Shown one piece after another: positions 9,063-17,119 of a stretch of 46,995 bases of DNA (its first letter is position 1; each line of letters begins with the position of its first letter). The translations under genes were made by a program, and so were the position numbers. This stretch comes from Thermoplasmata archaeon (GTDB taxonomy: Archaea > Thermoplasmatota > Thermoplasmata > Thermoplasmatales > Thermoplasmataceae): contig JAKATM010000002.1 in the NCBI GenBank assembly GCA_021818765.1, positions 1 through 46,995 of the forward strand. Reading direction: 5' to 3'. The notes under the pieces were generated by a model. That model was not told where the DNA came from. It was given only the letters and a program-made list of their open reading frames with translations, and did no database searches.

Positions 9063-10160
9063 CTATGCCTTCTCTTTGATCTTGGAGAGACGTTTCTCGT
9101 AACCGTCAAATATGTCCGAGACACACTTCCCGAAGTTCCAGTTGTGGGCATCCATCGACAAATTGATTCTTCCAGAAAAAAGCCTGGTTCTCACTGAATA
9201 CTTTGTCTTACCCTGCGTCTTGTATTTCTGCACATTGATATTGAGCTGGCCATTATTGTGCCCGGTAAGCTTGTGAAATCTCGTCATGAACTTGTCCGCG
9301 AGGAAATATGCAATATCATACAGGTCTTCTTCCCCCGGCTCAAGTCCGCTGATATTGACAAGGACACCTTCACCTTCATTGGAACCTGCTACAGTGTTCA
9401 CGATAGTGTTCATCTCAACTATTCCAACAAGCTTGTTATCTGGATCGGTGATCGGTGCAATATGAACAATATTGTCAACCATCAGCGAAGCTGCCTTTTC
9501 AAGAGAATCCTCCTTTCTTAGGGCAGGGAGCTCAGATAGAAGCGAGGAGCATACTATATTTACAGTCTGCTTTCCGGGGGAGTATTGCCCAAATTTTATC
9601 CCCTTCTCTTTACCGAAGAGCTCACGGGTGGCATCGTCCAGCTTGAGTATTCCTGTGTATTTCCTGCGGTCATCTACAAGAGGTATCTCTACTAGATCCA
9701 TGGATCGCATTGCTTCGACTGCAGAATCCACACCGTCCTTTTCATGTACAATCACCGTGTCATTAATCATTAGGTCTTCGCATGTCAGGCTTTTTATGTT
9801 GTATATCTCTGAAAGATGCTTCACTATGTCCGTTCTTGACACAATACCTACAATCTTGTCCTTCTTGAGAACAGGCAGGGCTACAAGTCCGCTTTCCACA
9901 AGGCTTTTGGCAACGGACTCAACATTATCATCCTCAGCGATTCCTGGAGATGGAATTGCATAATGTACGACCTTTGCGTTTGGACGAATACTGTGCCTTT
10001 TAAGAAGCTCCCTGTACGTAAGTACGCCGACATATTTTCCATCCCTGAGTATTGGGACGGTCTGGACCGAATTATCGCGCATTTTTGCAATTGCTTCTGT
10101 TATCACTGTGTTCTCATCCAGAGAGATAACTTCCCTGGTCATGATTTCCATAGCCTTCAT
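9063..10160 (-). CDS. Four-CBS-domain protein with HPF/RaiA-like C-terminal domain
   Basis: The first 265 or so residues hold four CBS repeats, that is two Bateman modules: MTREVISLDENTVITEAIAKM, VHYAIPSPGIAEDDNVESVA, CEDLMINDTVIVHEKDGV and CSSLLSELPALRKEDSLEKA. CBS modules usually bind adenine nucleotides. The last 90 or so residues differ: strand LNINVQKYKT, strand KYSVRTRLFSG, strand INLSMDAHNWN, then the helix GKCVSDIFDGYEKRLSKI. This order resembles the bacterial ribosome-hibernation fold HPF/RaiA (S30AE), including a basic final helix. I infer a nucleotide-sensing ribosome-silencing factor. A clear SD (GGAGGT) precedes ATG 10160. It lies 3 nt after the SHMT gene and 2 nt before tldD. 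Confidence 0.82.
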   Translation of the reverse strand: MKAMEIMTREVISLDENTVITEAIAKMRDNSVQTVPILRDGKYVGVLTYRELLKRHSIRPNAKVVHYAIPSPGIAEDDNVESVAKSLVESGLVALPVLKKDKIVGIVSRTDIVKHLSEIYNIKSLTCEDLMINDTVIVHEKDGVDSAVEAMRSMDLVEIPLVDDRRKYTGILKLDDATRELFGKEKGIKFGQYSPGKQTVNIVCSSLLSELPALRKEDSLEKAASLMVDNIVHIAPITDPDNKLVGIVEMNTIVNTVAGSNEGEGVLVNISGLEPGEEDLYDIAYFLADKFMTRFHKLTGHNNGQLNINVQKYKTQGKTKYSVRTRLFSGRINLSMDAHNWNFGKCVSDIFDGYEKRLSKIKEKA

Positions 10161-10163
10161 TTT

Positions 10164-11324
10164 CTACCTCCAAAATTCAATTCTTAGCGATGATACTAAA
10201 TCTGCAACACGTTTTAATACATTGTTACCAGCCTGCACCTGAGATATGAGGTCCGCTATCCTCTCCATGTCAGAAAATCCCATTCTTGAAATCTCGGACG
10301 TTCCGATCCTGCCGTCACGGTCAACAATTATTCCGCTCTTTTCCATTTTACTGGAGAACTTTATAAAATCCTGGATCCCGGAAGGCGAAAGAAGGACCTG
10401 ATGTGATCTTGAATACCATGGCCCGAATCTTACGGGTATACCGAGATCATCAAGCGCTTTTCCAAGGTTCTGGGAATTCTTCTCCACAAGAGCAGCATAC
10501 TCTTCCCCATGCCTCAGCATTTCTTCAGCAGCCACTCCCAAAGCAGCCACCCTGTTTGGATGCATGTTGTCCATAGTCATCCATGTCAGGTTTCTCTCAA
10601 TCTTGGGGACAAGATCCAAATTATTTGTGAGTATCAGGCCGCCCTGGGGTCCAAAGAATGACTTGTGGGTAGATCCCACCAGGACATCTGCCTTGGACGA
10701 TGCATCAGGCTGGAACTTGCCCCCTGCAATCAGGCCCATGACATGGGAGCCGTCGTACAAAATCTTTGATTCAGATTCCTCGGCTATTTCCGTTATTCTC
10801 TTAAGATCATAAGGTTTTACAAAAGCAGATTGTCCCAAAACAATCAGGTCTGGTTTTTTCTTCCTGACAGCCAATGCCATGGAATCATAGTCAATTTCCT
10901 GTTGTTCCGGCAGGTAAGGGATCTTCTCCATCCTGAGGGAGAGCATATCGGGAATGTACTCTTCCTGGTAACCAGGATAACCTCCGGCTTCTGAACCAAT
11001 TGAATATATTGTATCGCCTTTTTTGGTAAGGGACTTAATTGCTGCCAAAACGGCAATATGACCACCAACAGGTCTGACATCTGCATATCTGACATGGTAA
11101 AGATCCTGAATACTTGTCCGGGTTTTTTCATAAATCTCTTCAAAGTATCTCGCTCCTCCATAGGAATTATTGCCATCGGGCATAATGTGCGAGTACCTGG
11201 ACGCAAGATCACTTGATAGCGCCTCTTTCACGTCCGGGCTTATCTTGTTCTCAGAAGCCTGCAAATTAAGTGTTTTCGTTCGATACGTGTCATTTTTTCT
11301 AACAAGATCAAGAATTCCTGCCAA
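10164..11324 (-). CDS. glyA: Serine hydroxymethyltransferase
   Basis: This PLP enzyme interconverts serine and glycine using a C1 carrier. Seen are LNLQASENKISPDVK, SRYSHIMPDGNNSYGG, the PLP region ILYDGSHVMGLIAGGKF and the Schiff-base lysine in VGSTHKSFFGPQGG. The ORF track starts at TTG 11408, which would add 28 poorly conserved residues overlapping the upstream gene. I choose TTG 11324 (386 residues): an SD-like GAGGGA (11335-11330) sits 5 nt upstream and the N-terminus then matches the usual distance to the ASEN motif. A start at 11408 remains possible through a TTGA overlap with the upstream stop. Confidence 0.9.
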   Translation of the reverse strand: MAGILDLVRKNDTYRTKTLNLQASENKISPDVKEALSSDLASRYSHIMPDGNNSYGGARYFEEIYEKTRTSIQDLYHVRYADVRPVGGHIAVLAAIKSLTKKGDTIYSIGSEAGGYPGYQEEYIPDMLSLRMEKIPYLPEQQEIDYDSMALAVRKKKPDLIVLGQSAFVKPYDLKRITEIAEESESKILYDGSHVMGLIAGGKFQPDASSKADVLVGSTHKSFFGPQGGLILTNNLDLVPKIERNLTWMTMDNMHPNRVAALGVAAEEMLRHGEEYAALVEKNSQNLGKALDDLGIPVRFGPWYSRSHQVLLSPSGIQDFIKFSSKMEKSGIIVDRDGRIGTSEISRMGFSDMERIADLISQVQAGNNVLKRVADLVSSLRIEFWR

Positions 11325-11404
11325 AATATTCCCTCTTATTAAAGAGAGGTAATAACTCTCTTGAATAAAGTTAAGTCGTTCAATGCGGCAAGTTTGGGCC
11401 AGAA

Positions 11405-12097
11405 TCAATCGTTTAATGAATGAAGATAAAGCGATATGTAAGGCTCCATTGCCTTCAATAGCTTATTCCTTGCCTTGTTTATATGCTCCTGCATGGTAGA
11501 TTTTGACAGGCCGCTTGATCTGGCCAAGTCCTCAATTTTCGCCTTTCTTGGTGAATTGAACAGTCCTAGGGCAATTGCATCCCTTAGGTACCTGACCTGC
11601 TTGGACGACATACTTTCGAAGATATCGCCCAGCGATATGCTATAAACTTCCCGCAGTGAATCAGGCAAGATATTTTTCTTCCTGACAAACTGTATGGTCC
11701 CCTCCATTGAAGCCGCGTCAAAGAAACCCTCCAGGTCTTTCTGCGAGAAAGAGATCAGTCTCAACGTTTCCTTTCCATTGCCATAGACGGCGGGCGCTTC
11801 CCATAACAGATTCATGGATTCAGCTAAACGTATGCTTGAGTTATGCGTTGTGCATCTGCATGAAATGGCAGATTCGCTGTGAGTACCGATCAAGCCGGAG
11901 TTGAGAATCCGGCTGTGTATTGCACTGGTAACCTCTGCGAGTCTCCTGTATGCTTCCTTCATCCTATCCTCTTTTCCGTACATCTCTACATAATCGATAA
12001 CGGAATTGCACCACCTGAATATAGTGATTTCTGGAAACTCCTTTGATAGTTCACAAAACGGTGTCAGGTTATCCAGCTTCAATTCGATTTCTTCCAT
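11405..12097 (-). CDS. HTH_10 (bacterio-opsin-activator type) transcriptional regulator
   Basis: This 230-residue protein has a C-terminal HTH_10-like domain: LSSKQ-type motif (SMSSKQVRYLRDAIALGLF), the segment PRKAKIEDLARSSGLSKSTMQEH and helix NKARNKLLKAM. The roughly 150-residue N-terminal part is an uncharacterised sensor domain with a Cys/His patch, CRCTTHNSS, that could bind metal. It is the first gene of a minus-strand operon with SHMT, the CBS/HPF-like protein, TldD and TldE, so it may control them. A TATA-like GTTATATC lies about 27 nt before ATG 12097 and no SD is seen, which fits a leaderless transcript. Confidence 0.82.
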   Translation of the reverse strand: MEEIELKLDNLTPFCELSKEFPEITIFRWCNSVIDYVEMYGKEDRMKEAYRRLAEVTSAIHSRILNSGLIGTHSESAISCRCTTHNSSIRLAESMNLLWEAPAVYGNGKETLRLISFSQKDLEGFFDAASMEGTIQFVRKKNILPDSLREVYSISLGDIFESMSSKQVRYLRDAIALGLFNSPRKAKIEDLARSSGLSKSTMQEHINKARNKLLKAMEPYISLYLHSLND

Positions 12098-12120
12098 AAT
12101 ACCGTTCTAAAATGGCACCT

Positions 12121-12128
12121 GATATAAC
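12121..12128 (-). promoter_or_regulatory. TATA-like box of the HTH_10/glyA/CBS/tldDE operon
   Basis: GTTATATC on the minus strand is centred about 27 nt before ATG 12097, the right distance for a leaderless start. It is the only clear promoter candidate for the five-gene minus-strand block down to 6361. Confidence 0.45.
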
Positions 12129-12234
12129 TAATTTCACATGTTATTTTTGTCTATTTGGGGTGAACAAGATAAATCATAATCCACTGACTGTTGAGCTGCT
12201 GATATTGCTTTTCTCCTATAAAGCATAGAAGAAA

Positions 12235-13023
12235 CTAGTGCACGTATAACGAAAGAATGAACAGCAGTACTGACAGAGAGCCAAAGAATATTATCACATA
12301 ACCCTGTATGAACCTCAGGCTAATATGGGGTGCTTTCACGATTATGGATGTTCCAGCCAATCCACCAAGCACAGCGCCAACTATGAGGGGCGGGGCAAAA
12401 GTCAGGCTGATTGATCCCGATATGTAGAAATGTAAAGATGCACCCATTATCGTTATGGGAAGCGTTGCGGCAACGACCGTCGCAATTGCAGTTTTAGCGT
12501 CTATCTTCTTGATTGCAGTCAGGTATGTGCCCATTATACCGCCTATCCCAATTCCAACAAATCCAGATACAGCACCAGAGACAATAGCAACCAGGCCGGT
12601 GTCGCTAGTGTGTGCCGTGCTGCTTTCCTTCTTTTGCAAGTTATACTTCCGCTGCCTTCGGGATGAATAAAGCGAGAATAGGCCCAGGGAAATCAATATT
12701 ATTGCAAAGACGCCCTTGAAAACAATAGTCGAAACGTAATTCGTTATTTCTGTCCCGAGAATGCTTCCTACGACTCCTATTGGGGCTATGACCAAAAGAA
12801 GTTTCCTGTCTACCAGTCCCTTCCTTATGTCCTGGACGAATCCTACAAGGGTGCTGAATACGATTGTCAGAAGGCTGAGGCCTGCCGCGTCAATAGGTTT
12901 GAAACCGTATCCATAAACTAGGACAAGTACTATCATGACCCCGCCGCCTATGCCGGATATATTGCCAAGAAGCCCGACTGCAAGACCAATGGCGAAGATT
13001 GCGATAACCAGGATTAAGAGCAT
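12235..13023 (-). CDS. TSUP (TauE/SafE) family membrane permease
   Basis: This 262-residue protein is almost entirely hydrophobic, with about eight predicted membrane segments. The repeated TSUP signatures are seen: LLGNISGIGGGVMIVLVLVYGY near the start and GAVSGFVGIGIGGIMGTYL after the central loop. The family exports or imports sulfite, sulfonates, sulfoacetate or related organic anions. The substrate cannot be read from sequence. A hydrophilic loop (YSSRRQRKYNLQKKES) separates the two halves. No sulfur-metabolism gene is adjacent. It is convergent with nothing and probably monocistronic. Confidence 0.87.
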   Translation of the reverse strand: MLLILVIAIFAIGLAVGLLGNISGIGGGVMIVLVLVYGYGFKPIDAAGLSLLTIVFSTLVGFVQDIRKGLVDRKLLLVIAPIGVVGSILGTEITNYVSTIVFKGVFAIILISLGLFSLYSSRRQRKYNLQKKESSTAHTSDTGLVAIVSGAVSGFVGIGIGGIMGTYLTAIKKIDAKTAIATVVAATLPITIMGASLHFYISGSISLTFAPPLIVGAVLGGLAGTSIIVKAPHISLRFIQGYVIIFFGSLSVLLFILSLYVH

Positions 13024-13187
13024 AGAGGGTCATTACAAGTTGGTTCATATATCTCAACGCATATCCAGTTATGCCAAGATCGTTGGTGTAATATATTCTC
13101 TCTACTAACTTGCAACCTTCCTTGCTGAGCACATTAATGCTGTAAAACTACTTCAAGCTTATCTATTTAGTAATAATTCTAGATTGC

Positions 13188-13706
13188 ATGAAGGACAACA
13201 ATTCTATTGAGAGCATGCTATCAGAAGTATCGCACCTGATTATAGGCAACAGGATACTCGATGTCGGCACGGGATTCGGTACTGTCGTAAACAAGCTTAT
13301 GAATAGACCCGGCATGAAGATTGACACCGTGGACCCGGAAGCATGGTCATTTGATTCTCTTAATTCCATGCACAAGGATCATATAAAGTCTGGTCGCCTG
13401 AACCTCGTCAGGTCACGAATAGAAGACGTCGATTTAGGAAAAGAGACCTTTGATACATCAATTGCGATAGCATCACTGCACCATCTTAAGGATCCGGTAG
13501 CTGGACTAAAGAAGATGGAAGAACTGACCAGAGGGAGTGTAATAGTTACTGACTGGAACGAGTCATCCGCTGGAATTCACAATCCTCATTCAAGTGAAGA
13601 TTTGGGAGAAAAAGAAAGATCATTGAAAAAGTATGCGAATGAATCAGGATACTCTATATCGGACCACAAATACTGGTATGTCCTGCATAAAAAGATGGAA
13701 AAATAG
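13188..13706 (+). CDS. SAM-dependent class I methyltransferase
   Basis: This small (172-residue) methyltransferase shows motif I ILDVGTGFGTVVNKL for SAM binding, an acidic residue after strand 2 (IDTVDPEAW) and a motif IV-like SIAIASLHHLKDPV, followed by VIVTDWNES. The HHLKDP segment is typical of the Methyltransf_11 group. No substrate-recognition domain is present, so the target is unknown. ATG 13188 has an AT-rich stretch about 25 nt upstream and no SD. The neighbours on both sides are on the opposite strand, so it stands alone. Confidence 0.82.
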   Translation: MKDNNSIESMLSEVSHLIIGNRILDVGTGFGTVVNKLMNRPGMKIDTVDPEAWSFDSLNSMHKDHIKSGRLNLVRSRIEDVDLGKETFDTSIAIASLHHLKDPVAGLKKMEELTRGSVIVTDWNESSAGIHNPHSSEDLGEKERSLKKYANESGYSISDHKYWYVLHKKMEK

Positions 13707-13855
13707 GAGATTTGGCTCGGGTAGATTTTATGAGCCTCATCGTGCCTGAAACATGTGAAAGGACATTCCTGATTTAGTAAAAAATTCATTTTCAGAAAAG
13801 AGTCATGTCTAAATCGCAACATGAACATTCGGATCGTAGGGTGGAACCAAGGTTC

Positions 13856-14632
13856 TCAAGTTACTCCAACCCTCACCTTCTTGTAGAGAAGAACTGCGAT
13901 GGCAACCATGGCAATTGTCTCTATGACCGTAACCATGAGCTCAACTAGATCCGTACCGACTATTGTTGACGTGTACCCAGCTCTTACGACGTCTGCAATG
14001 TAGGTTAGTGGATTAATGTAAAACAATACTTTCAGCGCTTCTGGCGTTGTCGGCGATATAGGGTAGAATACTGTGCTCGCAAAATCGACCAGGAATATTA
14101 TCAGGATAGTGAGACTATTGTATGCCTGGTTTGACTTTACCTTTGCAGCAATAGCTAGGAACATGCATCCAAAGAACAGGCTTCCCAGTGAGATGCTAAC
14201 GACAATGAGACCGATGCCTTCCAGTGAAATTGGAGTATAGTTGAGGAATGCTTCTGATACAAGCATCATGATCCCTGATCCAAGAAAGCCGAATACGAGT
14301 GTTGTAAGGAGAATCCCGAACAAGTATTCAGCTCTCGTGTACGGGCTGCTTAATATCTGCTCGAACATTCCGTATCGCCTGTCGGACCAGAGAAGGCCGC
14401 CTGCAACTATTCCTGCGGTAGCAGTTTCAAAAGCAGCTATTCCAGGCGAAAGAAATTCCCTGTAGTTTATTGAAGTGGTACCAACCGGGATCTGGCTGAT
14501 GAGTGTTCCAAACATATAACCCATGAAGATCAGGTATATCGTCGGCATAAGTACAAGAAAAACAAGTGTGCCAGGATCCGTATTGACCCTTACGTTTCTT
14601 ATCATTAGCCTGTAGGAGTTAATTATGTTCAT
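13856..14632 (-). CDS. ABC-2 type exporter permease
   Basis: This 258-residue integral membrane protein with about six hydrophobic segments is of the ABC-2 family. Segments include MIRNVRVNTDPGTLVFLVLMPTIYLIFMGYMFG near the start, the conserved SDRRYGMFEQILSSPYTRAEY loop and YINPLTYIADVVRAG near the end. It forms an export channel with the ATPase encoded immediately upstream: the ATPase stop and this start are adjacent, so translation is coupled. Possible cargo includes drugs, lipids or polysaccharides. The bactofilin-like gene further upstream may belong to the same transcript. Confidence 0.9.
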   Translation of the reverse strand: MNIINSYRLMIRNVRVNTDPGTLVFLVLMPTIYLIFMGYMFGTLISQIPVGTTSINYREFLSPGIAAFETATAGIVAGGLLWSDRRYGMFEQILSSPYTRAEYLFGILLTTLVFGFLGSGIMMLVSEAFLNYTPISLEGIGLIVVSISLGSLFFGCMFLAIAAKVKSNQAYNSLTILIIFLVDFASTVFYPISPTTPEALKVLFYINPLTYIADVVRAGYTSTIVGTDLVELMVTVIETIAMVAIAVLLYKKVRVGVT

Positions 14633-15595
14633 TCAAGCGCCTCCCGCAATTGTGCTGATGAAAACATCCTCCAACGATACCGCCCTGACGTTAAGCCATT
14701 CAACCTGCACAGACTCTGATGCTGCAAGCTTGATTATCTCCTGCATGGTCTCCTGTGTGTTACCTGTTACTATCCTGTAAGGCATTCCATTCTCAAATGG
14801 AGGTTCCACCCGCCCAGAGCTGACCTTGGAAAACATGGGTCCCGCTCCATTCTGATCTCCAGATAACTTCACCTCGACTGTTTTTAGACCATTGTAACCC
14901 GTCTTCAAAGCATCCACGGTGTCGCTCGCCAGGATTTTTCCATTGTTCATGATGGCGACTCTTTGGCATAGATAGTCAGCTTCTTCAAGGTTGTGTGTGG
15001 TAAAAAGAACGCTCAATCCATCCCTTGTCAGGTCCTTGATCATGTTAAGTATATTCCTACGCGCAATCGGATCGAGTCCGGAAGTCGGTTCATCGAGAAA
15101 GAGCACTTCCATGTCATGCATAAATTCCCTGGCAACCTGAACCCTTCTCTTCTGACCTCCGGAAAGATCCCACATTCGTTTTTTTCTGACGTCTGTAAGT
15201 TCGAAGGTTTTCAAAAGTGACTCTTTTTTTTCGTCACGCTCGCTTTTGCTTACTCCCCAGATAAAACCATAAACGTCAAAGGCCTTTTCAACGGTTGTGA
15301 AGTCAAAAGATTCATCCTGAAGGACAACTCCGATTCTTTTCCGAATATGGTTCCCTGCTGTACTTGGGTCCAATCCTAGAACCTGGGCAAACCCTGAACT
15401 TCTTTTAAGGAGAGTAGAAAGTATCCTGATAGTTGTTGTCTTGCCTGCGCCATTCCTGCCGAGCATTCCAAAAACCTCACCCTCTTTCACGGAGAAACTT
15501 ATGCCGTCAACGGCATACTTCCTTCCATCGTATGTGTATTTCATGTCTCTGACTTCAATTGGAAAACTGGTCAATTCAAAAACCTCGCCTGTCAT
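14633..15595 (-). CDS. ABC-2 exporter ATP-binding protein
   Basis: This is a 320-residue ATPase of the multidrug/DrrA type. Motifs in order are Walker A GRNGAGKTTTIRIL, Q-loop VVLQDESF, signature WDLSGGQKRRVQVAREF, Walker B EVLFLDEPTSGLDP and the switch histidine FTTHNLEEADYL. A C-terminal domain of about 90 residues (TVEVKLSGDQNGAG to LEDVFISTIAGGA) is the DrrA-like extension. It pairs with the ABC-2 permease encoded directly downstream with no gap. The gene starts 60 nt after the bactofilin-like gene. Confidence 0.93.
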   Translation of the reverse strand: MTGEVFELTSFPIEVRDMKYTYDGRKYAVDGISFSVKEGEVFGMLGRNGAGKTTTIRILSTLLKRSSGFAQVLGLDPSTAGNHIRKRIGVVLQDESFDFTTVEKAFDVYGFIWGVSKSERDEKKESLLKTFELTDVRKKRMWDLSGGQKRRVQVAREFMHDMEVLFLDEPTSGLDPIARRNILNMIKDLTRDGLSVLFTTHNLEEADYLCQRVAIMNNGKILASDTVDALKTGYNGLKTVEVKLSGDQNGAGPMFSKVSSGRVEPPFENGMPYRIVTGNTQETMQEIIKLAASESVQVEWLNVRAVSLEDVFISTIAGGA

Positions 15596-15655
15596 TGGAT
15601 CTTAATAAAAATAGGTTTTGATAGACGAATTCCACAAAAATCGTTCTAGTGCTTT

Positions 15656-16462
15656 TCATCTATTATCCTCCCTGATATTCTTTTTCCTAACAATTGCATT
15701 TTCTGACATCTTCAAAGTGATCGCTTCAGCATAGTCGACTTCACAACCGTCCCCAAGCATGATATCATCACCGATGATCCTTTTGGCTATCACGCCCTCA
15801 AGTTCAGCTGTCCGGCAAGTGATTTCATCTATCTTTATGCTTGCAGAGTGAAATCTGCGCCACTGTCTGCTGATATTTACAGTATTGCAACGCAGGATTG
15901 TTATCTTTCCACGCGTAGAGCCAAGGTCTATTTGAATCGAATTGCATTCCACTATATCTGATTCAATCACACCGTCAATGTCTATGACATCAGCTTTTAT
16001 TCGCTTCTTGATTGTGAGCGAACCCGAAGAGTCAATTTTTCCTGAATCAAGTTCTTCAGCTTTCAGGGACCCTGCCAGATCAAGAGATTCACATGAAATA
16101 CTACCGCCAGCCACCAGGCTTCCGGAAACATCAAGACTTCCCGATAAAGTGATCTTACCCCCAATGCTTGCTGCACCTGACACATCCATATTTGAGACGT
16201 CTACATTGCCTGAAACCTTTACAGACCCTGAAACGCTTAACTCCTTGGCGTAGATCTCATCGAATTTCCCCAGCCCCATTACGTTGACTGTTGAAGTTCT
16301 TTCTGGTTCCTTATTTTCATGCTTTTCCTCAGAACGTTTTTCTTTCTTGCTACCTTCATCTTCAGGAGTCTTCCACCTCGTTAGTATTTCATCATATAGC
16401 TCTTGTGTTATAGTTCCTTGATCCAACTTTTCTTTCAGCTTTCTTTTCAGGTCTTCATCCAT
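15656..16462 (-). CDS. Bactofilin-like polymer-forming beta-helix protein
   Basis: The protein has about 268 residues from ATG 16462. The N-terminal helix (DEDLKRKLKEKLDQGTITQ) resembles a SHOCT-like segment, followed by a charged linker (KKEKRSEEKHENKEPE). The rest is a run of short strand repeats rich in S-G-S/V (VSGSVKVSGNVDVSNMDVSG, LSGSLDVSGSLVAGGS), the pattern of the bactofilin/polymer-forming cytoskeletal right-handed beta-helix. In bacteria these polymerise under the membrane, and some archaeal members pair with HTH regulators. The start at TTG 16483 is less likely because a TATA-like TTTATAATAC lies about 30 nt before ATG 16462. It may be cotranscribed with the downstream ABC-2 exporter genes. 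Confidence 0.7.
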   Translation of the reverse strand: MDEDLKRKLKEKLDQGTITQELYDEILTRWKTPEDEGSKKEKRSEEKHENKEPERTSTVNVMGLGKFDEIYAKELSVSGSVKVSGNVDVSNMDVSGAASIGGKITLSGSLDVSGSLVAGGSISCESLDLAGSLKAEELDSGKIDSSGSLTIKKRIKADVIDIDGVIESDIVECNSIQIDLGSTRGKITILRCNTVNISRQWRRFHSASIKIDEITCRTAELEGVIAKRIIGDDIMLGDGCEVDYAEAITLKMSENAIVRKKNIREDNR

Positions 16463-16576
16463 ACTAGTCAAACGCTGATTCAAAGGTATTATAAATATTT
16501 ATTTTGAACTTAATATTTAATTCGTGCAATTATTTTGTTAACCGATTCAAAAAATCAATTGGGTCGAGCAACAAAA

Positions 16577-16606
16577 AAGTTGATATTATACGAATAACTG
16601 CAACTT
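16577..16606 (+). promoter_or_regulatory. Inverted repeat around the promoter of the HTH regulator gene
   Basis: AAGTTG (16577-16582) and CAACTT (16601-16606) form an inverted repeat enclosing the TATA-like GATATTATA (16582-16590). A further CAAC lies at 16569-16572, giving CAAC-N6-GTTG-N18-CAAC. The TATA-like centre is about 22 nt before the GTG start at 16608. The layout suggests an autoregulatory operator for the dimeric HTH protein encoded there. Confidence 0.45.
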
Positions 16607-16607
16607 T

Positions 16608-17024
16608 GTGATTTCTCCAGTACATACGCTCACATCCAGAGCTAAGATGAATATTGTCGAGAGACTCTCAACATCAACATCTCCAGCAAGTCTAGCCGAG
16701 AGAATGGGCATGACCAGGCAGGCTATCGATAAACATCTGAAAGAACTTCTCTTATATGGGATAGTTGAGAAAATATGGGTTACGGGATCAACAAAACCCC
16801 GGCTGGAATATAAAGTCACGAGCCTGGGAGTGAGCTTCTACAAAAAGACGGGTAACTTGATACTGGAATATAGGGAAGAAGGAATAGCAGTATACAATGA
16901 AAAATTAAAATCGTTTGATCTCCGCCTCTTAAATGGGGATATTGATATGGCAAAATATGAGCAGCTCAAATCTTCCTTGAAAGAAGAAATGTCATGGTTT
17001 CTGGAAGAGAATGCAGTATCTTAA
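16608..17024 (+). CDS. Winged-helix (ArsR-like) transcriptional regulator
   Basis: This 138-residue protein has a winged-helix DNA-binding domain at the N-terminus: RAKMNIVERLSTSTSPASLA, recognition part MGMTRQAIDKHLKELLLYGIVEK, then a wing (STKPRLEYKVTSLG). The C-terminal half is helical and charged (KLKSFDLRLLNGDIDMAKYE), likely for dimerisation. GTG 16608 is taken as a leaderless start because of the TATA-like box just upstream. ATG 16647 is the fallback but would cut into the first helix. It is divergent from the bactofilin-like gene across 145 bp, and a regulator role for that gene and the ABC-2 exporter is plausible. Confidence 0.82.
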   Translation: MISPVHTLTSRAKMNIVERLSTSTSPASLAERMGMTRQAIDKHLKELLLYGIVEKIWVTGSTKPRLEYKVTSLGVSFYKKTGNLILEYREEGIAVYNEKLKSFDLRLLNGDIDMAKYEQLKSSLKEEMSWFLEENAVS

Positions 17025-17119
17025 GGAAGAATATCCAATGATTCTTCTAATAATCATGAACGACTTCCAGATGCCAATTATCCAATAAATACAATTTTTT
17101 CGCTATAGGTATGCTCTGA

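Noticed and set aside
9472-9963. 163-residue plus-strand ORF inside the CBS-domain gene
   Set aside because: It is antisense to the CBS repeats, with a serine-rich shadow translation and no promoter signals.
12890-13132. 80-residue minus-strand ORF before the TSUP gene
   Set aside because: Most of it overlaps the TSUP gene in another frame and no motif is recognisable.
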